A stretch of 54,340 nucleotides of DNA from Bacteroidota bacterium (GCA_037133915.1 JBAXND010000029.1:1-54340); one strand, 5' to 3'. Shown: positions 24,015 through 32,962, counted from the first letter of the stretch. The notes: generated by a model from the letters alone, not told the origin. Numbers and translations: made by a program.

Positions 24015-25228
24015 AAACATTCATCACTTGCCTGCTGACAGTATTTACATTCAGCGCCATATCACAGAACCACGATTTTGAGAATCTTCTTAAAAATGGC
24101 AAATCAGAATTTTATAAAGAATTTGATAAGCAGGATTATGCCGCAGCAGTTGCAAATCTTGAAAAAGCAGTACTGCTGGAACCCGATAGTGCAGAGGCAC
24201 ATTACTTTTTGGGGTATGCTTACAGTCGGTTGAATTCGAAGGACGGTAAAGGAATAGTCAACATGAATAGGGCACTGACATTGAAATGCAGCAATGAATT
24301 TGAAACAGTAAATAGGCTGCAACCTCACTATACCGGCGAAACGCTGGCACTTGATCCCTGGTCGAAAATTACTGCTGAATGGGGCTCTCTTGCAATGTGC
24401 TACATAAACAACAACAAAGCGGATTCAGCGCTGTGGGCATTCAGCGAGGGCAAAAAACGCGGTGGCTTCAGTACATTCTTCCTGTCTGTGAACAAAGCAG
24501 TACTTGACCGCTGCAGCAAAAACTCAATACTGATTTCGTCGGGCGATAACTTCACCATCCCGCTCTGGTATCTGCAATTTGTAGAAAACTATCGCACCGA
24601 CGTTGCCGTTATTGACATTAGTCTTTTAAATACCGACTGGTATCCGCGCTTATTGGCAGATAAAGGCATTGCCACTTTCGATTTGTCGGCTGCAGTTCTT
24701 GATACCATTGATTATTGCCAGTGGGAAGATTCAAAAGTTACCATCGGGAAATTCGCGTGGAAAATAGCGCCAAGTTATTATGAACACTATTTATTACGCG
24801 GCGACAGGATATTTCTGAGTCTGCTCCGAAAAAATAATTTTCAGCGTGATGTATTTTTCACCACCGCATTCAACGAAGATGCAAGGCTCAGCCTCAAAGA
24901 GCACCTTCAATCGAAGATACTCGTTGATAAACTAATTACGAAAAAACAAAAACCGGTTAAATACGCGCAATACAAAGCTGATATCAGCAAAGTACTTGAA
25001 TTAGGCGCAAAAACAAACCTGAACTGTGATCAGGAAATAAATTTCATGGACTTAATCCGGTATAATATCATTGCCCACGCCTCCGAGTATCTGATTAACA
25101 AAAAAAATAAGCAGGCGCAAGAATTAATTGATTTGATGGATGCATCCATCGATGAACGCAAAATTCCTTATCAGGATATTGAAGTCGGAGAATACGTAGA
25201 GCAGATGCGCGCGAAATTAAAAAAATGA
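24011..25228 (+). CDS. Exported TPR protein with stand-alone DUF2723 C-terminal-like module
   Basis: A 405-aa protein using a TTG start that overlaps the OsmC stop by 4 bp. A signal peptide (1-19, ending SAISQ) is followed by a TPR pair (about 40-95, NLEKAVLLEPDSAEAHYFLGYAYSRL). Residues about 173-220 read ILISSGDNFTIPLWYL, then ENYRTDVAVIDISLLNTDWYPRLL. This closely resembles the segment NGDNDTFPLWYLQ...RTDVRVVNLSLLNTDW from the C-terminal part of Bacteroidota DUF2723 membrane glycosyltransferases, as I remember that family. None of the DUF2723 membrane helices is present. The rest is helical with no motif. A soluble periplasmic partner or derivative of such an enzyme is plausible but unproven. 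Confidence 0.8.
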   Translation: MKTFITCLLTVFTFSAISQNHDFENLLKNGKSEFYKEFDKQDYAAAVANLEKAVLLEPDSAEAHYFLGYAYSRLNSKDGKGIVNMNRALTLKCSNEFETVNRLQPHYTGETLALDPWSKITAEWGSLAMCYINNNKADSALWAFSEGKKRGGFSTFFLSVNKAVLDRCSKNSILISSGDNFTIPLWYLQFVENYRTDVAVIDISLLNTDWYPRLLADKGIATFDLSAAVLDTIDYCQWEDSKVTIGKFAWKIAPSYYEHYLLRGDRIFLSLLRKNNFQRDVFFTTAFNEDARLSLKEHLQSKILVDKLITKKQKPVKYAQYKADISKVLELGAKTNLNCDQEINFMDLIRYNIIAHASEYLINKKNKQAQELIDLMDASIDERKIPYQDIEVGEYVEQMRAKLKK

Positions 25229-25776
25229 ATTTTATGAAAACCTACATCGCCATTTTGCGCGGCATAAACGTAAGTGGCAGAAACATCATAAAAATGGATG
25301 CTCTGCGTATAATGATGATAAATGAAGGGTTCAGTAATGTGACCACTTACATCCAAAGCGGTAATATTATTTTTCAATATAAAAAAACAGCTGAAGAAAA
25401 AATCGCCCACATTATTTCCGGCCTAATTTTGCAGCACTTCAGCCTTAGCGTTCCGGCTCTTGTTATTAAAAAAGATGCCTTAATCCACATTGTAGAGAAT
25501 CATCCATTTCTGAATAAATGCAAGGATGACCTTTCAAAAATTCATGTAACACTAATGTCCGATAATCCAGGGACTTTAGCTGATAACCTTCCTCACGATA
25601 CTTATCTGCCCGATGAATTTTGTATTGAAGGAAAAACTGTGTATCTCTACTGCCCGAATGGCTATGGTAACACAAAACTGAACAATACATTTTTCGAGAA
25701 CAAGCTCAAAACTACGGCAACCACAAGAAATATGAAAACTATGCAGGAGCTTGTGAATCTAAGCTGTAACCTCTGA
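25225..25776 (+). CDS. DUF1697-family protein
   Basis: A 183-aa cytosolic protein of the DUF1697 family. The N-terminal signature TYIAILRGINVSGRNIIKMDALR (about 6-28) and VTTYIQSGNIIFQ (about 39-51) are diagnostic, and the C-terminal TTATTRNMKTMQELVNL also fits. The first codon overlaps the upstream stop by 4 bp (ATGA); the inner Met at 25234 (MKTYIAIL) is the alternative start. The family has a known fold but no established function. It ends 26 bp before the convergent tag gene. Confidence 0.92.
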   Translation: MNFMKTYIAILRGINVSGRNIIKMDALRIMMINEGFSNVTTYIQSGNIIFQYKKTAEEKIAHIISGLILQHFSLSVPALVIKKDALIHIVENHPFLNKCKDDLSKIHVTLMSDNPGTLADNLPHDTYLPDEFCIEGKTVYLYCPNGYGNTKLNNTFFENKLKTTATTRNMKTMQELVNLSCNL

Positions 25777-25802
25777 GTTATAAGTATACCCCAAAAAACA
25801 TT

Positions 25803-26375
25803 TTACCTATTACCTGTTACCTGCTTATGCCTCGGGCAGCTCACAAGGTGGTCGTTGATCATGCCGGCGGCCTGCATAAAGGCGTAGCAAATAGTCGTGC
25901 CTGCAAAGCGGAATCCGAGTTTCTTCAGTTCCGCACTCATAGCATCCGATTCGGGCGAATGCGTTGGAATTTCAGAAAGCGACTTCCATTTGTTCACTAC
26001 GGTTTTTTGCTTGGTGAATTTCCAGATAAATGCATCGAAGCTGCCGTAGGTTTTCTTTAATTCCAGAAAAACTTTTGCATTGTCAATGGTGGCGATTATC
26101 TTCGCTTTATTGCGAATAATGCCTTCATCAAGCAACAATGCTGCTACTTTTTTATCATTGAAGCGTGCAATTTTTTCGGCATTGAATCCTGCAAAAGCTT
26201 TGCGAAAATTTTCTCTTTTGCGAAGTACAATCTGCCAGCTCAGCCCTGCCTGAAAGGTATCGAGCACAATAAATTCAAACAGTTTGTCATCATCATGCAC
26301 CGGAACGCCCCACTCTGTATCGTGGTATTCGTTCATCTGGGCATCGTCTTTAGTCCACGGACAGCGATTTATCAT
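25803..26375 (-). CDS. tag: DNA-3-methyladenine glycosylase I (Tag)
   Basis: A base-excision enzyme that removes 3-methyladenine from alkylated DNA, 190 aa. The zinc-site residues Cys5 and His18 (CPWTKDDAQMNEYHDTEW, read in parts) and a C-terminal His/Cys pair in NDHLVSCPRH match E. coli Tag (C4, H17, H175, C179). The aromatic pocket W and the QAGLSWQIVLRKRENFRKAF helix are present. The residue equal to E. coli Glu38 is Asp39 here. GFRFAGTTICYAFMQAAG is the conserved C-terminal core. It lies 5 bp after ribBA on the same strand, probably in one operon. Confidence 0.95.
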   Translation of the reverse strand: MINRCPWTKDDAQMNEYHDTEWGVPVHDDDKLFEFIVLDTFQAGLSWQIVLRKRENFRKAFAGFNAEKIARFNDKKVAALLLDEGIIRNKAKIIATIDNAKVFLELKKTYGSFDAFIWKFTKQKTVVNKWKSLSEIPTHSPESDAMSAELKKLGFRFAGTTICYAFMQAAGMINDHLVSCPRHKQVTGNR

Positions 26376-26380
26376 TGATA

Positions 26381-27589
26381 TCAGAAATCAAGTTTATGGC
26401 CCATTTTCTGTTGCTTTGTCTTCAGGTACTTTTCGTTGTATTGGTTGGGCGGAATTATCAGGGAAACATTTTCAACAATCTCGATGCCGTAGCCACTCAA
26501 ACCGGCTTTCTTCTTAGGATTGTTGGTAATAAGCCGTATGCGGGTTGCATTCAGGTCGCTGAGCATTTGTGCGCCTATACCATAATCACGTTCGTCGGCT
26601 TTAAATCCAAGTTCGAGGTTTGCTTCCACGGTATCGCGGCCCATTTCCTGCAGATGGTAGGTTTTCAGTTTATTTGAAAGCCCTATTCCGCGGCCTTCCT
26701 GAAACATATAAAGCACAACACCTTTTCCTTCTTTTTCTATCATTTCCATAGAACGGTGGAGTTGTGCACCGCAATCGCAGCGGCATGAACCGAAAATATC
26801 GCCTGTAACGCACGATGAATGAACTCTTACAAGAATGGGTTCATCTTTTTTCCATTCGCCTTTCGAAAGCGCCAGATGTACCTGACCATTGGTTATCTGC
26901 AGGTAAGATGTCATTTTAAAAATACCCCATTCCGTAGGCATTTCCACGGTTTCTTCCTTTACAATCAGGCTCTCGTTTTTTACCCGATAGGCAATCAGAT
27001 CTTTTATGGAGATAATCTTGAAATCAAACTTTTCTGCAATAACAAACAGGTCGGGAAGGCGCGCCATGGTACCGTCTTCATTCATTATTTCAACGAGTGC
27101 TCCGGCAGGGCTCAGGCCGGCAAGACGTGCAAGGTCAATGGTGGCTTCGGTATGTCCGGCGCGACGCAAAACGCCGCCATTCATAGCTTTTAGCGGAAAA
27201 ATATGTCCGGGTCTGCCGAGTTCTTCGGGACGCGTTTTCGGGTTTGCAAGCGCTCTGATGGTTTTAGAACGGTCGCTTGCCGAAATACCCGTAGTGCAGC
27301 CTTGCCCAAGCAAGTCAACCGAAACGGTGAATTGTGTTTCGTGCGATGAGGTGTTTTTAACCACCATCATTTCCAATCCCAGTTCTTCGCAACGCTCCTC
27401 TGAAAGCGGTGTGCATATCAGCCCACGGCCGTACATCGCCATAAAGTTGACAATCTCAGGAGTAATATTTTCAGCAGCGGCTACAAAATCGCCTTCGTTC
27501 TCGCGGTCTTCGTCGTCAACCACGATGATAAGTTTCCCTTTACGGATATCGTCGATGGCTTCTTCAATGGTGTTCAGTTTTTCTGTCAT
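26381..27589 (-). CDS. ribBA: Bifunctional 3,4-dihydroxy-2-butanone-4-phosphate synthase / GTP cyclohydrolase II
   Basis: This enzyme feeds both branches of riboflavin synthesis. The RibB half (about 1-200) makes DHBP from ribulose-5-phosphate: [13 protein letters not shown] holds the metal-binding acidic cluster, [17 protein letters not shown] the catalytic His. The RibA half (about 210-402) opens the GTP ring: [20 protein letters not shown] carries the zinc cysteines and [10 protein letters not shown] the catalytic Arg. The frame is open upstream to 27715, but the Met at 27589 ([12 protein letters not shown]) matches the family start, giving 402 aa. No FMN riboswitch is evident in the 49-bp gap to the CPBP gene. 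It is followed 5 bp later by tag. Confidence 0.96.
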   Translation of the reverse strand: MTEKLNTIEEAIDDIRKGKLIIVVDDEDRENEGDFVAAAENITPEIVNFMAMYGRGLICTPLSEERCEELGLEMMVVKNTSSHETQFTVSVDLLGQGCTTGISASDRSKTIRALANPKTRPEELGRPGHIFPLKAMNGGVLRRAGHTEATIDLARLAGLSPAGALVEIMNEDGTMARLPDLFVIAEKFDFKIISIKDLIAYRVKNESLIVKEETVEMPTEWGIFKMTSYLQITNGQVHLALSKGEWKKDEPILVRVHSSCVTGDIFGSCRCDCGAQLHRSMEMIEKEGKGVVLYMFQEGRGIGLSNKLKTYHLQEMGRDTVEANLELGFKADERDYGIGAQMLSDLNATRIRLITNNPKKKAGLSGYGIEIVENVSLIIPPNQYNEKYLKTKQQKMGHKLDF

Positions 27590-27638
27590 AATCGGGCATG
27601 ATAATCGGCGCAAAATTAGTCTTTTTTCCGCATTCGGC

Positions 27639-28478
27639 TCAATGCCCCCAATAACCTTTTTGCCAGAGCGCAGAAAGATCCATGGCAATGGCCACGCTGT
27701 AGTGTATAATAACACCCATCCAGATTGTCCTGCTTTTCAGGCTGAGCGTGCCCAAAATAATGCCGGCAACAATGGCGGCAATGGCTTCCGGCAGCGGCTT
27801 TCCGAAATGTATCATGCAATAGGGAATCGTCATCATAAACACACTGTAATAGCCAAAACGCTGCTTGAGACCATGCACCATAAACCCCCTGAAAAAGAAT
27901 TCAAGGCAAAAGAACTGGAACAGGTAAAGCAGCTCCCACATCCAGAAATTTGGCCATAAGGGTTCATTGGTGGCAAGACGGTAAAACGGATATCGGTACT
28001 GAAATCCATCAGTGCGTGAGAAATACAGTACCAAGGGTATCATCACCATAAACATCAGCAGGTAAAGCTTATAATCTTTGAACAGGCTGCCTTTGGTAAG
28101 TCCGTAATTCCGCAGTTTTTCCTTAAAAACAAATTTTATAACCAAAACCGGCAGTAACAGGTAGAACACCATGATTACCATTACCCAATAGGCAAGGCTG
28201 TACAATTGATGGTTCGGGTGACTCTCGGTGAGATAACGCAAATTTTCTGCCGCAGCATTCAACGACAAGCTTTTCAGAAGCCCGGTGATGTAAGCAGGGT
28301 CTTTGCCAATATACTCGATAAAAACCAGCGACAGCGCAACGGTAACAGCTGTAATGAGTACTTTATAATCAAACTTTTTTCCTTTCGCGGAGAGTGTATA
28401 GGTTCTTGAATCTTCAGTGGTCGTAATCCAGGTTTCAGTAAATATTCTATTGAAGAGTCCGGAGAGGTATCTTATCAT
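27639..28478 (-). CDS. CPBP-family (CAAX/Abi) intramembrane protease-like protein
   Basis: A 279-aa membrane protein with about seven hydrophobic segments. Motif 1 reads CLEFFFRGF (about 185-193), so only one of the two Glu of the classic EExxxR motif is present. Motif 2 is [13 protein letters not shown] (about 216-228), with the catalytic-site His. A third His lies in [14 protein letters not shown] (about 252-265). Members include prenyl-protein proteases and bacteriocin self-immunity proteins; many are uncharacterised. It lies upstream of ribBA (49 bp) on the same strand and follows a terminator. Confidence 0.85.
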   Translation of the reverse strand: MIRYLSGLFNRIFTETWITTTEDSRTYTLSAKGKKFDYKVLITAVTVALSLVFIEYIGKDPAYITGLLKSLSLNAAAENLRYLTESHPNHQLYSLAYWVMVIMVFYLLLPVLVIKFVFKEKLRNYGLTKGSLFKDYKLYLLMFMVMIPLVLYFSRTDGFQYRYPFYRLATNEPLWPNFWMWELLYLFQFFCLEFFFRGFMVHGLKQRFGYYSVFMMTIPYCMIHFGKPLPEAIAAIVAGIILGTLSLKSRTIWMGVIIHYSVAIAMDLSALWQKGYWGH

Positions 28479-28493
28479 AGCAACGAATTATGG

Positions 28494-28524
28494 TAAAAAA
28501 AATCCCCCGGAAATCCGGAGGATT
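28494..28524 (-). terminator. Rho-independent terminator of the first array lipoprotein
   Basis: On the minus strand an AATCCTCCGGA...TCCGGGGGATT hairpin (28501-28524, one bulge) is followed by a run of T (28494-28502 read on the plus strand as A). It ends the 28545 gene and separates it from the CPBP-ribBA-tag unit. Confidence 0.8.
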
Positions 28525-28544
28525 AATAAGATGGCACTTAAGAA

Positions 28545-29213
28545 TTATCGAGGGCTGAGTGTAAGTTCCAGCGTATGTGTAATTTTTAATGTGTTGATGG
28601 TTTCTTCAGTTTCAACTTTAAGGATGATTTCATTATTTTTCAATTCGTAAATCTCATAAATTTCCTGGTCGTTATCGCCTATTCCGGTAATGGTGTATGA
28701 TGCGCTGCCATCGGGGTTATATACATAGGATTGCATTTGCAGTCCCAGAAGTTCTTTGTATTTGAATCCGCTATTTTTCCCACCCCCGGTAAAATACCAC
28801 AGTCCTTTTTCTTCAGCGGTGAATTTCTCCATGGTGGTATCGTTTGTAAAGTTTTCAAGAATGTCATAGGTGCCTTTTTTCTCAAATGTATAGGCAACAC
28901 TTCCTGTCCAGGTTTGTTTGGTGATATAATCAAATGTTGAATCATGCGGTGTAGGATTGGTCACATGAATAATGGAGTCGTGCACTGTGGTTACTTCTTG
29001 CTTTTTATTTCCGTCGTAAGTGGTTTCAATCGTAATTTTACCATACGCAACATTGTCGGTAAGTTTAGAAATTTTCCAGTCGCCGGCTACGCGTGCCTTA
29101 CGGGAGTATATAGAAAAGAAGGGATCGCCATCACCTTTTTTACACGATTGCATAAACGGGGCGATGGTAAGCACTGCCAAAATAAGAATTACAAGAGGTT
29201 TTAAACTTTTCAT
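28545..29213 (-). CDS. Lipoprotein of the SCKKG paralogue array, member 1
   Basis: A 222-aa lipoprotein starting at the Met at 29213 (MKSLKPLVILILAV); the longer open frame upstream is not part of it. The lipobox is MQSC. The mature protein begins CKKGDGDPFFSIYSRKARVAGDWKISK, a block shared by the next three genes. The rest is predicted beta-rich (YDGNKKQEVTTVHDSI, GLWYFTGGG, KYKELLGLQMQ). The fold may be lipocalin-like, since RVAGDWK at the start of the first strand resembles lipocalin openings; this is tentative. Charged residues behind the lipidated Cys may act as a surface-export signal, as known in Bacteroidota. It has its own promoter and terminator. Confidence 0.85.
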   Translation of the reverse strand: MKSLKPLVILILAVLTIAPFMQSCKKGDGDPFFSIYSRKARVAGDWKISKLTDNVAYGKITIETTYDGNKKQEVTTVHDSIIHVTNPTPHDSTFDYITKQTWTGSVAYTFEKKGTYDILENFTNDTTMEKFTAEEKGLWYFTGGGKNSGFKYKELLGLQMQSYVYNPDGSASYTITGIGDNDQEIYEIYELKNNEIILKVETEETINTLKITHTLELTLSPR

Positions 29214-29238
29214 GTGATATAACATTTCGTTAGCAATG

Positions 29239-29269
29239 CAAATATAGCAACAATTGCAATTAAACAAAA
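29239..29269 (-). promoter_or_regulatory. Promoter of array lipoprotein 1
   Basis: TATATTTG on the minus strand (29239-29246) with TTTTG (29265-29269) 18 bp upstream. The expected leader to the ATG at 29213 is about 18 nt. Confidence 0.6.
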
Positions 29270-29302
29270 TTTTCTTGGTTTAAAATAGATATTTGATAAA
29301 AA

Positions 29303-29329
29303 AAAATCCCGACGGGTGGCCGGGATTTT
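29303..29329. terminator. Terminator after array lipoprotein 2
   Basis: A perfect AAAATCCCG / CGGGATTTT stem with a 9-nt loop and flanking A and T runs. It lies 18 bp behind the stop of the 29348 gene on the minus strand and may work in both directions. Confidence 0.75.
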
Positions 29330-29347
29330 CAAAAATTGTATTCCTTA

Positions 29348-29941
29348 TTATTTTAAGGTCAGAGTGTATTCGTAATCAATGGTTGTGGTTGAGCCACCGG
29401 TTGCACTTAAACTACGTTTCCAGATCATTTCTTTGCCTTTCAGCTCGTCCAGATAATACTCATCGGGATTATCGCCTGTATAAGTCTGAATCGTAGTTGT
29501 GGTACCTGAAGTGTAAGTGTATTTTGTGCATTGGAAAGCAACGCGCTCTTTGTTCTTAGCCTGAAGATTTTTATTGGCATCAAGGAAATACCAAAATCCT
29601 TCGTAAGAATAAGATGTTGTGGCTCCGGCAACAGTACGGGTCTCTTTAGATGTATATTTACCATCTTTAAGGATAGAATACTCAAAAGTATATGTACCTG
29701 TTGTGGTTGTACCTCCTGAGGTAACGCTGTATGAGCTGCCATCATAAGTCATTGTTGCAACAGATCCGCCGGAGGTTTGGGTTAATTTACCTTTGGTAAC
29801 ATTCCATTCGCCAACCAGACGTGATTTTCTTGATTTAAACGATATACCGGGGTCATTATCGCCCTTTTTGCATGACTGAAAAGCAGGCATGGCACATGCT
29901 GCGATTAACAGCACCAACACAAATTTTGAAATATTTTTCAT
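29348..29941 (-). CDS. Lipoprotein of the SCKKG paralogue array, member 2
   Basis: A 197-aa lipoprotein with start at 29941 (MKNISKFVLVLL); the frame is open 18 bp further. The signal peptide ends with FQSC, and the mature part begins CKKGDNDPGISFKSRKSRLVGEWNVTKG, shared with the neighbours. Thr/Ser/Gly-rich strands follow (SGGSVATMTYDGSSYSVTSGGTTT). FWYFLDANKNLQAKNKERVAFQC is the second conserved block, ending in LKGKEMIWKR. It lies 61 bp downstream of member 3 without a clear terminator between them, so the two are probably co-transcribed. Function unknown. Confidence 0.87.
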   Translation of the reverse strand: MKNISKFVLVLLIAACAMPAFQSCKKGDNDPGISFKSRKSRLVGEWNVTKGKLTQTSGGSVATMTYDGSSYSVTSGGTTTTGTYTFEYSILKDGKYTSKETRTVAGATTSYSYEGFWYFLDANKNLQAKNKERVAFQCTKYTYTSGTTTTIQTYTGDNPDEYYLDELKGKEMIWKRSLSATGGSTTTIDYEYTLTLK

Positions 29942-30002
29942 GATTCTTAAGTTTTGCAATGAATAAATAAGTTTGATTTACCTTAATCTTCAATATTACT
30001 GA

Positions 30003-30587
30003 TTATTTGGGCTGAAGTGTGTATGTAACACTTTCAGTATCAGTGCTGGATCCGGTGTAACTGTAATCGCGGATTAAAATGATTTCTTTGCTCTTGAGTT
30101 CGTCTATATTATACACGGTGGGCCACCATCCTGTATAGGTGCTCACAGTTGTGGTGCTGCCTGAAATGTTGGTCGATTTGTTGCACTGGAAAGCAACGCA
30201 TTGTTTATTTTTAATGGTATTAGCTGAGTTGGCGCCCAAAAATGACCATGTGCCTTCCTGCTCATCAATTTCGGTAGTACCGGCAATGGTAAGAGTTTGT
30301 TTCCATGTGTAGGTGCCGTCTTTTTTGATAGAAATTTCAGTGGTAATAACACCGGTAACGGTTGTTCCACCGCTGGTTTCTGAATAAGTGCTGTTATCAA
30401 TGTTAATGTTAGTAATGGTTCCGGCGTTATTCTGGACTTCCACACCTTTAAAAATTTTCCATTCGCCAACCAGACGTGCCGAACGTGATTTAAATGAAAT
30501 CGCAGGATCATTCGGTCCTTTTTTACATGACTGAAACACCGGTAATGCCAGTGCTCCGACTAGAACAACTAATAAAAACTTTTTCAT
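30003..30587 (-). CDS. Lipoprotein of the SCKKG paralogue array, member 3
   Basis: A 194-aa lipoprotein. The lipobox is FQSC, followed by CKKGPNDPAISFKSRSARLVGEWKIFKG. The second block GTWSFLGANSANTIKNKQCVAFQC and the third LKSKEIILIRDY align with member 2, its closest relative in the array. The protein is Thr-rich and beta-predicted throughout, with no catalytic motif. A TACATTTG element (30625-30632, minus strand) may be its promoter. Most likely it is an outer-membrane or surface lipoprotein. Confidence 0.88.
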   Translation of the reverse strand: MKKFLLVVLVGALALPVFQSCKKGPNDPAISFKSRSARLVGEWKIFKGVEVQNNAGTITNINIDNSTYSETSGGTTVTGVITTEISIKKDGTYTWKQTLTIAGTTEIDEQEGTWSFLGANSANTIKNKQCVAFQCNKSTNISGSTTTVSTYTGWWPTVYNIDELKSKEIILIRDYSYTGSSTDTESVTYTLQPK

Positions 30588-30701
30588 GGTTTGAACGTTT
30601 TTTGGTTTATAATTTTTCTGTTTACAAATGTATAATAAAATATGTTAAGCATTCCGGTTTAGATAATAAAATTAACAAATCAATTGTATCTAAATGATTT
30701 A

Positions 30702-31328
30702 TCAAAGATTTTTCTGCAGCTTTATTTCGGTTGTTATTTTCACGATATCATCTCCGCCTCCGGTGGTGTTGGTAATTTGATATTCGGAAATCAGGTGTAC
30801 CTCTTTGGACGAAAGACCAACAATTTTAAACACATTGGTACCTAAGTCGCCACTGCCTTTATAGGTAATGGTTGAGATACTGTTATTACTTGTAGAGGTT
30901 TCGGTCATGTCTTTCTTCTGCAAGCTCAGCAATTCCTTTGATTTTGTTTCGCCATCACTGTTTTTACCCGAAAAATACCAGTTTCCCTGCTCCGAATAAT
31001 TGTAGGTGGAAGTATCGGTGGTCGTTTGCTGTTCCCACTTGTAAGTACCATTGGTCGAAAAAGTGATTACCATAGAACCGGCACTGATGTATTGGTCATT
31101 TGACGAAATTTTCCTGAACGATGAGCCATCATAGGTGTAAGAAACTATCGTTGCATTGTGTTGCTCAACCCTTTTGTAAAATGAGAATTTCCATGCCTGA
31201 CACAAACGGGTTTTTCTGGAATAAAATGAGAACCATGGATCCTCTTCACCTTTTTTGCAGGAATTAAGCAGCGGAGCTACGATGGCAACGACCAGAGCGA
31301 TAATGAGGAGTTTTTTTACTGACTTCAT
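30702..31328 (-). CDS. Lipoprotein of the SCKKG paralogue array, member 4
   Basis: A 208-aa lipoprotein starting at the Met at 31328 (MKSVKKLLIIALV); an open frame reaches 31409 but adds no plausible signal peptide. The lipobox is LNSC, then CKKGEEDPWFSFYSRKTRLCQAWKFSFYKR. In place of the G(E/D)W motif of the other members it reads QAW, and it has an extra Cys. The blocks GNWYFSGKNSDGETKSKELLSLQ and LSSKEVHLISEYQ align with the other members, nearest to member 1. A TATATTTG element lies at 31366-31373 (minus strand). Confidence 0.86.
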   Translation of the reverse strand: MKSVKKLLIIALVVAIVAPLLNSCKKGEEDPWFSFYSRKTRLCQAWKFSFYKRVEQHNATIVSYTYDGSSFRKISSNDQYISAGSMVITFSTNGTYKWEQQTTTDTSTYNYSEQGNWYFSGKNSDGETKSKELLSLQKKDMTETSTSNNSISTITYKGSGDLGTNVFKIVGLSSKEVHLISEYQITNTTGGGDDIVKITTEIKLQKNL

Positions 31329-31453
31329 AGGGAAATTAATTTGATGCAATTTAGCAAATTTTTCACAAATATATATAATCAATGAAAATAACGAAAAAAA
31401 GTTTCGCATTTTTCAATATCATCTTCACGTTGAAACCGGATAATGCATATCCG

Positions 31454-32926
31454 TTATTTTTTCTGCTTCCCGTTCTTATCGATGAACTCTTTCAATTCCT
31501 TATCATTTTCTGGAAGCACCTGCACTCCAATAGGGTAAAGCGTATTGGAAAGCGGATGCACTACCGCCATATTAAGCAATTCAAATTTCTTATTGACGGG
31601 GTTTGTTTTTTTAATGCCGCTTACTACAGCTTTCTGCCAACTTGTTTTAAATGTCTTCGCATCGGCAATAGGCATGCTGAGTTCATACTTCATACTGTCG
31701 ATAGTAACCATGTATAATTGCTTATCGGCATCGTACTTGCTGAGAGCATCCAAACGGATCGTTATATATGAAAACACCGGCTTGTGCTGTTCGTCAAAAA
31801 TTACTTTGTTCTGAATGGTCATTAACTCGGCTTCTTTTACGCACTCGCGTCTTGCATCTGCTTTCTTTTTATCATAATCTGCCAGGCGCTGAATATATTG
31901 CTCGGTAGTTTCAAACTCATCTTTGGGGACTATCATGCTGCTGTAGTCGGCCATTTTATCAATAATGCACTGCACATATTTGAGGTCGGTTACATCCCAT
32001 ATCCTGATGCTCATATCCTCCGATGCGCTTGCCATCCGTTCGCCATTAGGGCTAAATTCGAGTTTTGTGAGCGCTTTCGTATGACCTTCATAAGTTTTTA
32101 TTGTCTTTTCGGTCTGTAATTCCATCACGCGGATTTTTCCGTCGAGGCATCCGCCGGCAATGTATTTACCATCGGGTGTTAAAGCGGCACACGTTATGCC
32201 CATTGCCATGTTCATGTTGGCGATGAATTCTCCCGTATTGCCATCGCATACCCGAACCATACCATCGTCGGAAGCGCTTACAATAGTATTTCCGTCAGGA
32301 CCAAACGAAACAGAATTTACATTTGTGAGATGTCCTTTCAACACCTTGATGCATTTCCCAGTAGCAACATCCCAAAGGCGGACAGTTCTGTCCCAGCTCG
32401 CGCTAACCAGCCTTTTTCCGTCGGGGCTGAAACAAATTTCATTGACCGCATTCTGGTGTCCGGTAAAACTGCGAACAAAGTTTTTCTCTGCATCAAACAG
32501 TCTGATTGTGTCGAAGGCGGCGACAGCCAGCAATTTGTAATCGGGGCTGTACGCTATTGCGGTAACTTTTTCAGTAACAGCATTATGAATAACAGCCGTT
32601 TCGCTGCCGGTGGCAACATCCCACAATTTTATGTTTGGCTCCCAGCTGCCGCTGGTGAGCGTATTATTGTCGGCACTGAATGCAAGAGCAGTAACCATGC
32701 TTTTATGCGCTTCAAAACTCCGAAGCATTTGCCCGTTTGAAACATCCCATGTTTTGATGTACCTGTCCCAACTGCCACTGGCAAGTATTTTACTGTTAGG
32801 ACTGAAGGTAAGTGATGATACCAGGCTTGTATCACCTTTAAGAATGTGAAGGCAGTCCTGCGCCCGGGAAGTTCCGGCAAAAACTGCACAAATAATAAAA
32901 ATAAGGGCAGGTAAAAATCTTCTCAT
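31454..32926 (-). CDS. Exported seven-bladed WD40 protein
   Basis: A 490-aa protein with a signal peptide (1-22, ending SRAQ). Seven WD40 repeats follow at about 25-330. Clear blades read SGSWDRYIKTWDV, SGSWEPNIKLWDV, SASWDRTVRLWDV, SASDDGMVRVCDG and SASEDMSIRIWDV, and blades 3 and 6 are degenerate. The C-terminal 160 residues (from about VPKDEFETTEQYIQRLADYDKKK) form a separate charged helix plus strands, ending EFIDKNGKQKK, with no recognised domain. Secreted beta-propellers usually serve as protein-binding scaffolds. It is transcribed alone, 36 bp after the neighbouring lipoprotein gene. Confidence 0.92.
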   Translation of the reverse strand: MRRFLPALIFIICAVFAGTSRAQDCLHILKGDTSLVSSLTFSPNSKILASGSWDRYIKTWDVSNGQMLRSFEAHKSMVTALAFSADNNTLTSGSWEPNIKLWDVATGSETAVIHNAVTEKVTAIAYSPDYKLLAVAAFDTIRLFDAEKNFVRSFTGHQNAVNEICFSPDGKRLVSASWDRTVRLWDVATGKCIKVLKGHLTNVNSVSFGPDGNTIVSASDDGMVRVCDGNTGEFIANMNMAMGITCAALTPDGKYIAGGCLDGKIRVMELQTEKTIKTYEGHTKALTKLEFSPNGERMASASEDMSIRIWDVTDLKYVQCIIDKMADYSSMIVPKDEFETTEQYIQRLADYDKKKADARRECVKEAELMTIQNKVIFDEQHKPVFSYITIRLDALSKYDADKQLYMVTIDSMKYELSMPIADAKTFKTSWQKAVVSGIKKTNPVNKKFELLNMAVVHPLSNTLYPIGVQVLPENDKELKEFIDKNGKQKK

Positions 32927-32962
32927 ATCGTGGATTTTATAAAATTATTTTTAATACGGTTG

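Noticed and set aside
26381..27715. Longer RibBA starting at 27715
   Set aside because: The extra 42 residues overlap the CPBP gene and do not resemble RibB; the Met at 27589 matches the family.
27006..27959. 317-aa plus-strand frame opposite ribBA and CPBP
   Set aside because: It is the antisense shadow of two well-supported genes, and its composition (Ser/Ala-rich) fits a mirror frame.
28545..29267. Longer start of array lipoprotein 1
   Set aside because: The extension contains no signal sequence and overlaps the promoter; the Met at 29213 gives a proper lipoprotein signal.
31437..31453. CGGATA-ATGCA-TATCCG hairpin as terminator of the WD40 gene
   Set aside because: It lies next to the stop but has no T run on the minus strand; evidence is too weak to list.
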